From the NCBI GenBank assembly GCA_024364735.1, contig JAGFNQ010000950.1, positions 111,019-175,018 of the forward strand: a DNA stretch of 64,000 nucleotides, read 5' to 3'. Positions 56,170 to 64,000 of this stretch are shown one piece after another (the stretch's first letter is position 1; every line of letters starts with the position of its first letter). The stretch is from Boesenbergia rotunda. Taxonomy: Eukaryota; Streptophyta; Magnoliopsida; Zingiberales; Zingiberaceae. The notes beneath the pieces were generated by a model. That model saw only the letters and a program-made list of their open reading frames with translations, did not search any database and was not told where the DNA came from. The position numbers and the translations under genes are program-made.

Positions 56170-57650
56170 CAGAAGGGCCGACGTCGCTCTCCTCAGAGCT
56201 GGAAGTCCCCTTGGAAAAAAGGCCCTCGGCAGGGACCTCCTTCAACTATACCGGAGGGAAAGATTGCATGGAAGCCTCCAATGCCACATCTAGCCTTTTT
56301 TGAAGGCAGTCAAGCTGCATTCGATATTAGGAGGACAATGCTTTCTTATCCTTAGTGACATCGGCAGGGTCAACCAAAGAAGAGTCGGAGGCCTGACCAC
56401 CTGCCTCCGGAGTGGCTGTCAACAGGAAAAGTGGTGAGAGGGGAATAGCTTCCCTACCATCAGAAGGTGGAACATCCTCCTCAGGGATAGATGGAAGGGT
56501 GTTGGAGCCACTAGACTGTAGCCTTTTCTATCTAGGGCCTGAGCCTTCTGGAACCTTCCTCTTCTGCCGACCAGAGAATTAGGCTGTTGAGGGGGCAGTA
56601 GGAGGCGATGACTCCTCGGTGACCCCCTCCGGATGGACAGCAGCCGTGGGCGGGTCATCCTCTGAAGGGATTCCCACCTTCGGGTCAATCGACGGATCGG
56701 AAGTCCCCCAATCCGCAAATGGTAGAGGCGCAATAGTAGCCTCTGCTTGTCCTGGCGAGGCAAACCCACTAGACGATTCAGCAGCCCCCTTCGAGGACTC
56801 AGTTGGAGCGCACCAGGAGCGGCGGGGGGAGGGGCCAGAGCCTCCTTGTTGGTCTCCTCCCACTTGATAAGTCGGTGTATCGCCCTCGGAAACATGAATT
56901 CCTCTGCAATAACCAGGCAAGAGGATATCAATTAGAACTAACAAGCATTACTGAATAAGATGAACTTACCAAGGTTGAGGCTAATCCAGGTCACTTTGGA
57001 GCTAAGGCTCGCTCGGTACATGAGCTCCTCACTCTGCACCAGACCCCGGCCACTGAACTCCACGCCAGAGAGTATGTTCCAGGCGCGTTGGTAGGCTGGA
57101 CTCTGAAGAAAATTCCCTAATGAGGGAGGAGTCGACAGATCCTCCGTCTAGCGGAGAGGACTGAAGGGCTGCGTAGGCAGTCGGATGAAGAAGAACTTCT
57201 CTTTCCACTCTTTTGTGCGAGGAAGGGAACCCTCCTAGGAATCTATGGCTGGGACGCGTCGAAAAGCTAAAAGCCCCTCGCGAGCCGATCGGGACGAAGA
57301 ATGAATGAAAAAGGAAAGGGGTTAGGGGGATGTCGAAGAGCTTGAAGATAATGTACGCCCCGCCCATCTAAGCAAAGGCGTTGGGAGCCATCTAGTGGAG
57401 GGGGATATCAAAATAGGAGGCCACATTCATGAAAAAATGAGGAATGGGGAAGCGGTGTCCCGACTCTACTTGTCCCAAAAAGAAGGTAAAGAAACCTACG
57501 GGAGGCTCCACTGGCGTCTGGTCTACTTTAGGGATCACCACCGCCATGTCGACCAGAATGTCGTAGGCCTCAATAGCCACCTGTAGAGCCTCCGACCTCA
57601 CACTGAAAAAGGCAGACTCATACCACTTCGCTCGATGACCTTCCATGGTT
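56170..57650 (-). pseudogene. Tat antisense ORF, N-terminal half, spliced
   Basis: Frame from about 57646. Two in-frame stops (57389-57391 and 57368-57370) and a frameshift near 56820 break it. The N-terminal part contains PVGFFTFFLGQVESGHRFPI, then a block with YIIFKLFDIPLTPFLFHSFF and a Phe/Arg-rich segment (PSHRFLGGFPSSHKR). This arrangement matches my memory of the 'putative gypsy-type transposon' domain (PF04195). An intron with GTAAGT and TTGCAG (56969 to 56904) is visible. The Ser/Pro/Asp-rich remainder continues past the nested element at 45118. A TATA-like signal lies near 57775-57782. Confidence 0.7.
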
Positions 57651-57867
57651 CCTAAGGGAAAAGACGAGAAGGAGGCAGAAGACTTACGTTAAAAAGAATT
57701 CTTAGAGAAGAAGACGAAGACGAGGTGTACCAAACAACGAAGCCAGAAGGTGGTCGAACGTCTTTGCCTCCCCTTCTTATACAGCGGAAGCTACCCGCAT
57801 GTGTGCAATGGGGGCAAGGCATATGGAAGGCAATGAACCGCCACATCGGGGTAGCACCATGGAACAT

Positions 57868-60208
57868 TGATAAATACTATTTTATTGATCATTTGAGCTG
57901 CTAAATCCATGTTTGACTCATGTCTTTATTGCCAAAATTGTGAAATTGCCCTAGGTTTTAGAACTTTCCTTTATTTTGGACTTAAATGCAAATATGCAAA
58001 TTTTTAGATTATTTTGGCCACTAAATTCTTGATTTATTTTTGTAGGCATCAAAGGTTCAAGGACCTAGAGCATATTGGGTCAAACTCGAGTCGGAAGTGA
58101 CCGGATCTGATTATCAAGATTACGATTAAATCTAGGCCGTCCGATTCAAGAGCGGCTAGATCTGAGCCATCCGGGATGATCTGAAGCAATCCGAGCTAGG
58201 GCTAGGGTTGATCAAGCACCTTGATCAAGATCTGAAGGTTTCATCACAATCAGAGCTCAATCAACCGTTTGATCAAGCTTGGAGGGCTCTAGATCATCCA
58301 TTCAAAGATTAGCTTGATCTGGACCATCCGTTGCAAATCTGGAGGATCCAAGCTACCACGAGGCAGATCCTGACCCCAGATCATCATCATCAAAGTTTGG
58401 CTCAAATCAGACCAAGATCAGCCGTTGGATTGAAGCAAATCAATCTGGACCGTCCGTGCTTAATTACTTAAGGAAAAAATTGCCGCAGCTCTTCCCCATC
58501 GTGTCTTCGCCGCTACAGTGTTTTCCCTTAGCTTGTTCTTCGTGTTCTTGAGTTTTTTTCTTCATCCGAAGGCGTGATCACTCGATTCTTGATTCAGAGC
58601 TAGTGCTAGGTCGTTGGGAAGGCCATCAGTGGAGTTTCCGGATCAGATTTGCTCAATAGACAGTGCTGTTGAGAGGTTTCCGCAGTTCTGGCCATTTGAC
58701 ATCTTTGGATTGGCTGTGCTCGATTTCATTCCAACTGAGCTATCTAGAGGGGTTCCCTAGAGAGTTTAGATCATCATCCATTCATCTTCGCACACAGACG
58801 CAGCCGAAATGAAGATTCCGAGTGGAAATTTCAGAAATGAAGCAATCTTAACTTGATTCAATCGCAGATGGAGTTTTCCCCACGATTTGCTGAACTTGCT
58901 GGTCCGAGGCTCTCCCTTGCTTGACAACCAAGGAGTACCTGAGCTGAAGAAGGGATCGAGGAGTAGATTTCCTTAGTTTAATTCTTGTTTTAGCTGTAAA
59001 TTTCAACTCTGTCGAACTCTGTCCTGTTTTTCTGAATTTACAGTTTTATCAGCTGTTTGGTTTGTTTTCTGCATTGTGTAGCTTAATTAGGTTCCAATTC
59101 TTAGATGCTAAGTAGTTTAAGAGCTTGTTTAAGTGATAATTAGATTCAATTTCGAGTAGTTTGCAATTTATTCCTTGCGTGCCGAGTGGGATAGCTGCGT
59201 GCCAAGTTGTTGGCTGCGTATCAACATTTTCAGTTTCCTTTCATTAGTTTTTGTTAAGAAATTGTTAGCTAAGCTTCCTTGCACCTAGATTAGTTGCTTT
59301 AATTTGATTTGCACTAGCTAGTTTAGCCTTTGATCTATTGCGAGAGAGAATTCTTTAGTTAAGTCCTTAATTTCTGCATCCTTAATTTCAGAAATTCTAA
59401 TTCTGAATTTAGTTTGTTTCCCTAATTCTGATTTCAATTCCCATTTCTCATTTTAGTCTTGTTTAGTTCTTTCTTAACACCATTGCTTTCCAATTGAATC
59501 ACTTAGTGTAAACCCTTGAGCCGAAAATCCGCTTAGTCCTTGATTTAGAGCTAGATTTGGCACAAAAAGTATTCCCTTGCGTGCCAACTCCCTTAGAACT
59601 GTTTGCATCTGAATTTAGTTTGCTTTTGTGGCATATGATTGTGTTTGAAATCAGTAAGCTAGGATTCACTCAATTCTGAATTTTTATTGGCAGTGGTTAG
59701 GTTCCAAAAAAAACATTATAGCTAGTTAGATCTCATTGATTGTGTAATTTTCGAAAATCTACTTTGCATTGATTTAGTTTAGCTTGTTTGTTTCCAAAAA
59801 CTACCAACTCTGTCTGTACTTAATTGTTTAGCATTTGTTTTGGTTTGTTAAAAATAGAAAACGATTTCCCATAAAAAAATTGGTAAGTGCTCAATTAGGT
59901 TTCCATTAGTTGAGTTTTCCCTTTTGTGCCAATTTCTTGTCTAGTGCATTAGCTTAAGATTTTTACTACTCCATTGCAATTTCATTTTCGATTATAACCC
60001 AAAAACCCAATTATACATCCGAAACCCCAAAACCAATAAACGACACAAATACAAGTTCGAATCAAACACGACAACTAGCCCCGAGAAAATACGACCTGTG
60101 GCCCCTGTATTGCATTTTCATACTTTTGATTGTAAAAGGGTTTCCTGTTTTCATTTATAAATTCTAAATTTGAGGCCCATATTCGTGACACATAGATTGG
60201 GCTTGTCA
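57868..60208 (+). mobile_element. 5' LTR of the second Athila-like element
   Basis: The ends are TGATAAATACTATTT (57868) and GGCTTGTCA (60208); 2341 bases. Related to, but distinct from, the LTRs at 45124 and 53212 (shared ends after reverse complement). Left flank AACAT (57863-57867) is the candidate TSD; the right end is outside the window. Confidence 0.85.
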
Positions 60209-60214
60209 AATTTT

Positions 60215-60231
60215 TGGCGCCGTTGCCGGGG
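60215..60231 (+). promoter_or_regulatory. Primer-binding site, tRNA-Asp type
   Basis: TGGCGCCGTTGCCGGGG, six bases after the LTR end. Same tRNA as the nested element. Confidence 0.93.
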
Positions 60232-60377
60232 AACTGTTAGTTGATTTGTTTGATTTTTGCTTGTGCACTTATTTCATATCATTCTTGACTTACTTTTGTG
60301 CTTATTGCTATATCTTTGGATTTGATTTTATTTGTTTTATCTATTTATCTACTTTTACTGCGATTTGTTTTGTTTTT

Positions 60378-61868
60378 ATGACTAGGTCTTTAGGTGCTGA
60401 ATTAGAAGATTTCGATCCTGAGATTGAGAGGACTTTCAGAGTCAGGAGGAGCCAGGCCATTCTTTTTGAGACTACATATATCCCTCCTATTCAGACTATC
60501 TCCACTCACTCAGGCATTGACATGGCAGACCACCAGAGAACCATGAAGGAGCTTGCAGCACCTGACGCTGCATTTCAGTACTCTAGCATAGCTTATCCAG
60601 AGCTGGGGGAAAGTTTTGAGTTAAGATCGGGACTTATCAATTTGTTGCCAAAGTTTCAGGGTTTATCTGGGGAGGATCCAAACAGACACTTGCACGAATT
60701 CCATGTGGTGTGCTCTACTATGAAGCCTCAGGGCATTTCTGAAGAAGACATCAAGCTGAGAGCTTTCCCCTTCACATTGACAGGAGCAGCCAAAGACTGG
60801 TTCTATTATCTGCCTACAGGACATGTGTCTAGTTGGATTGCTATGAAGAAGGTATTTTTGGAGAAGTATTTCCCAGCTTCCCGCACAGCTATAATCAAAA
60901 AAAGTATCTGTGGGATTCAGCAAGTGGTGGGCGAAACACTATATGATTACTGGGAAAGATTTAACAAGTTGTGTTCAAGTTGCTCCCAACATCAAATCAG
61001 TGAGCAATTATTGATTCAATATTTTTATGAGGGACTGCTGCAGATGGATAGAGTCCTGATAGATGCTGCAGCTGGAGGGGCCCTAGTGAACAAGTCACCA
61101 ATGCAAGCTAGGGAGTTAATTTCTAATATGGCTGAGAATTCCCAACAATTTGGAGGCAGAGCCTTGACCACCAGAGGAGTGGGAGAAGTTCAGCTAGTGC
61201 CTATTGATCATTATGACAAGAGATTTGCAGAGATCACATCACTTATTAAGGAGTTGAAGGTTAGCAATGCAAATCAAGGGTCAACTCCTTCAGTACCTCC
61301 ACAGTCAAGTCAAATGATAAGTGTGTGTGGCATTTGCTCTAGTCTAGAGCACACTTCAGACTTATGCCCCAATCTCCAACAGGACGAGACAGTAGCTGCA
61401 TTAGTGAGAGGACAATTCCAAGCAAGAAACAATCCGTATTCCTCTACTTATAACCCCGGTTGGAGGAATCATCCTAACTTGAGGTATGGGAATGCTTTCT
61501 GCCAACAAGAGCCTCAAAGTCAGTCTTCACAGCAGCCTCAACCTAATTTCCAGCAGCCCCAACAACCTCAAAACAATCAGCCAACTTTTCAGCAATTAAA
61601 CCAAAATTTTCAGCCCCCGTTTCAGCCTAATTCTCAACATTTTCAGCAACAATTCCAGGCGTTCGAACCTCAATTCCAGCAACCTTATCAAGGACAGCAA
61701 GGCTTTTAGTCATTCCCAATTTTCCAAGCTCCAAATCAACCAAATTTTCAGCCATCACAGCCCACGAATCAGAATTTTCAGCCTTACGGTCAAGGGTTTC
61801 AAAATCAGAATTTTCAGCCCTCACCACCTAATTTTCCAGCTCAAAATCAGAACTTTCAAGGCTACATG
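60378..61868 (+). pseudogene. Athila-like gag
   Basis: I chose ATG 60378 because the upstream codons from 60246 are hydrophobic leader-like and unlike Athila gag. The capsid shows YPELGESFELRSGLINLLPK, FPFTLTGAAKDWFYYLP and the ETLYDYWERFNKLCSSC block. A degenerate zinc finger (CGICSSLEHTSDLC, about 61328-61370) and a long Gln/Pro/Phe-rich tail follow. The in-frame TAG at 61707-61709 and a frameshift near 61862-61868 separate gag from pol. The capsid itself has no break. Confidence 0.9.
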
Positions 61869-64000
61869 GCACAGCAAATTTCCCATCATCTCAGCAAGAT
61901 AATCAGCCATTTAATCAGCCCAATCAGTCCTCTTATCAGCCCCAAAATCCATGTTTTCAAGGATCACAGCAAGCTCAAAATTTTCAGCCTACTTCATCCT
62001 TTCAAAATCAGTCAAGGAGCTTTGCTAACCAAGGAGGTTATGGGAGTTCTGGTGGAGGAAATGTGCCCCAACAGAGGGTTGAGGAAATGTTTCAACAAAT
62101 GATGCAACAACAGCAAGCTTGGCAACAACAACAACAACAAGTTTTACAACAACACCAACAAAATCTTGAGAGACAAATGGGGCAATTGGCTAGTGGAATT
62201 AACCAAAATCAAGCTCAAGGATCAAGTCAACTTCCTTCCCAAACTGTTCCTAATCCCAAAGGGAATGTGAGTGCTATAACTTTGACAAGTGGGAAGGTTA
62301 CAACATCTCCTAAGAGTCCAAGAGCAGAATTTTCAGGAGACCGGACAACTTCTCCAATTCCGGCCCAAAACAACACTGAAATGAGTTCAAATTCAGCTGA
62401 TTCTAACCCTAGCCCGTTCCCAACTCAGTCCTCAAGCAACCCTCCAAATTTGGTGGCAAACGGAGAAGAAAACGAAGCCGAGACGCCTGGGACAGCAGCT
62501 ACTACGCATGGGGCAGCAGGGCAGAATTCAGCAGCTCAATTTTCGGCCAAAGTTGATGATTTTAGGGTTCCTTTACCCTTTCCACAGCAGAGAACACATG
62601 CCAAAAAGCAAGTGGAGGAAGAGAAAGCCAAGGAATTCAACGAGTTAGTGGAATTATTTAGCAAGGTGGAGATCAATGTACCTCTGTTGACCATGATCAA
62701 GCAGATTCCCAAGTATGCTAAGTTTTTGAAGGATCTTTGTATTCATAAAAAGAAACTCAAGGAAAATGAGTTGGTCAGCTTTGGGAAGAACATCTCAGCA
62801 CTTATCCACACTATTCCTCAGAAGTGTGAAGATCCAGGGGTATTCACTGTTTCTTGTGAGATAGGGAGCACCATATTCCACGATGCTATGTTAGATTTAG
62901 GAGCTTCCATAAATGTGATGCCCAAGTCAGTTTTTCAGATGCTTGGCATAGGCCCTTTACAGCCCACTGGAGTGGTGATACAGCTAGCAGACAGGAGTCA
63001 GACCCACCCAGCAGGCATGATTGAAGATGTTTTGGTGAAGGTAAAGGAGTTGATATTTCCTGCTGATTTCTATATTTTGGATATGGAGGGAGATTACTTG
63101 GCACACCGTTCTCCACTTATCTTAGGCAGGCCTTTTCTGAAGACGGCCAGAACGAAGATTGATGTACATGCTGGGACACTCTCTATGGAAATTGGAGACA
63201 CGGTGGTGCAGTTCAGCCTTTTCGATACTATGAAGCATCCGAGAGAGGATCACTCTATCATGAGCATGGATATTTTAGAGGAGCTGGCGCAGACTGAGTT
63301 AGAGGCTGAGGGATTTCTGGAGGATTTTTCTGGAGGAGCTATTGATTCAGAGGAGGCTGACAAAATATTGACTGCTGATACTGAGGATTTTACAGAAGAC
63401 ATTTCAAACACACTTCCAGCTGGAGAGATTTTTCTAGGTGTAGGGGATTGCACAGAGCCCCAAGGATCACCTATTTTTCCTGATATTCAAAGTGTAGGGC
63501 ATTGCACTAAGCCCCAGGGACCACTTATTTATACTGAAGAGGACCAGAGTGAATTGAAGCCATTACCAGGCCACTTGAAGTATGCCTACCTAGGAGAGGA
63601 GCAGACTTTTCCTGTTATTATTGCACAACATTTGGAGTCAGAACAAGAAGAAAAATTACTGCAAGTCCTGAGGCACTACAAAAAGGCGATTGGGTGGACG
63701 TTATCAGATATACCAGGTATCAGCCCAGCTATCTGCATGCACAGGATATTTTTGGAAGATAATGTCAAACCAGTGAGGCAACCACAAAGGAGACTCAACC
63801 CACTTATTTTGGATGTTGTAAAGAAAGAGGTGACTAGACTTCTACAGGCAGGTATCATTTACCCTATTTCTGACAGTCAGTGGGTCAGTCCTATTCATGT
63901 GGTGCCTAAGAAATCTGGAGTGACTGTGGTGGCAGATGAAAGCAATGAGCTAGTGCCCACCAGAGTTAAGAATTCCTGGAGAGTCTGCATTGATTACAGG
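61868..64000 (+). pseudogene. Athila-like gag tail, protease and start of RT (runs off the window)
   Basis: An open frame from 61868 to the window end, without a stop (711 codons). It holds Gln-rich sequence, then KGNVSAITLTSGK, a FPQQRTHAKKQVEEEKAKEF block, and protease with active site LDLGASINVMPKS (about 62891-62930) and ILGRPFLKTARTKID. The linker contains VGDCTEPQG and VGHCTKPQG (63440-63520). RT begins with AIGWTLSDIPGISPAICMH, then LQAGIIYPISDSQWVSPIHV and WRVCIDYR at the end. It is upstream-broken relative to gag, so called as pseudogene; RT itself looks intact so far. Confidence 0.9.

Larger units (their letters stand above)
39162..57867 (+). mobile_element. Tat-like gypsy element lacking RT/RNase H/integrase, split by an Athila-like element
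   Basis: Probable 5' LTR (39162-39856), gag (about 39907-41440), protease (41465-41884), an 83-bp minisatellite, and a long ORF on the opposite strand. That ORF is split by the element at 45124-56164; joined, its halves read through the TGGTG duplication. No RT, RNase H or integrase is seen. The 3' LTR would lie beyond the second Athila-like insertion at 57868. An antisense extra ORF between pol and the 3' LTR is known from the Tat lineage. Confidence 0.8.

Overview
This window is nuclear DNA of a flowering plant, made almost entirely of nested LTR retrotransposons with very little host gene sequence. Copia (SIRE/Maximus-like and Tnt1/Tork/TAR-like), Athila-like and Tat-like families are all present, and the only host exons are GC-rich with short introns. 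The GC-rich LSI2-like exons lean towards a monocot, but the species cannot be fixed from sequence alone. There is no rRNA, no intact tRNA gene and no prokaryotic feature.

Layout. 1-4813: unassigned DNA, a 5'-truncated Tnt1-like Copia on the minus strand (705-3672), a palindrome-rich stretch and long AT microsatellites. 4814-5985: a solo LTR (TSD GAAAG). 6000-7070: T-rich low-complexity DNA. 7379-8085: a decayed hAT transposase (minus). About 8110-10300: an old SIRE-type LTR interrupted by a TIR element (8314-9437, TSD TAA) that carries a piece of the mismatch-repair gene MSH7. 10436-20782: a SIRE-like Copia (minus, TSD CTATT) with two solo LTRs nested inside it (13341-14665, TSD TATAC; 18975-20491, TSD TTGAA). 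20837-26530: another SIRE-type LTR holding a 3.4 kb gypsy solo LTR (22364-25805, TSD GCTTC). 26588-27096: a truncated LTR. 27097-29860: a gag-only Copia (minus). 29861-37605: a complete, very young Copia (minus) with near-identical LTRs, an intact 1335-codon gag-pol and an extra upstream ORF for an acidic protein with a predicted C-terminal membrane anchor. 37606-38934: the 3' two thirds of an LSI2-like (ArsB/NhaD-type) transporter gene. 39162-57867: a Tat-like gypsy element with gag and protease but no RT, RNase H or integrase, plus a spliced antisense ORF. That ORF is split by an 11 kb non-autonomous Athila-like element (45124-56164, TSD TGGTG). 57868-64000: the 5' LTR, gag, protease and start of RT of a second Athila-like element (plus).

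Three points deserve most attention. First, the young Copia has near-identical LTRs but no matching TSD, and its two flanks come from different loci. Three elements to its left all lack their right halves, and the transporter gene to its right lacks its left half, so one rearrangement or assembly join explains all four. Second, this Copia encodes an extra protein upstream of gag: a possibly Gag-like head, 18-residue acidic repeats and a hydrophobic tail. Third, almost every LTR family here carries palindromes just upstream of its TATA box, which suggests a shared U3 architecture.
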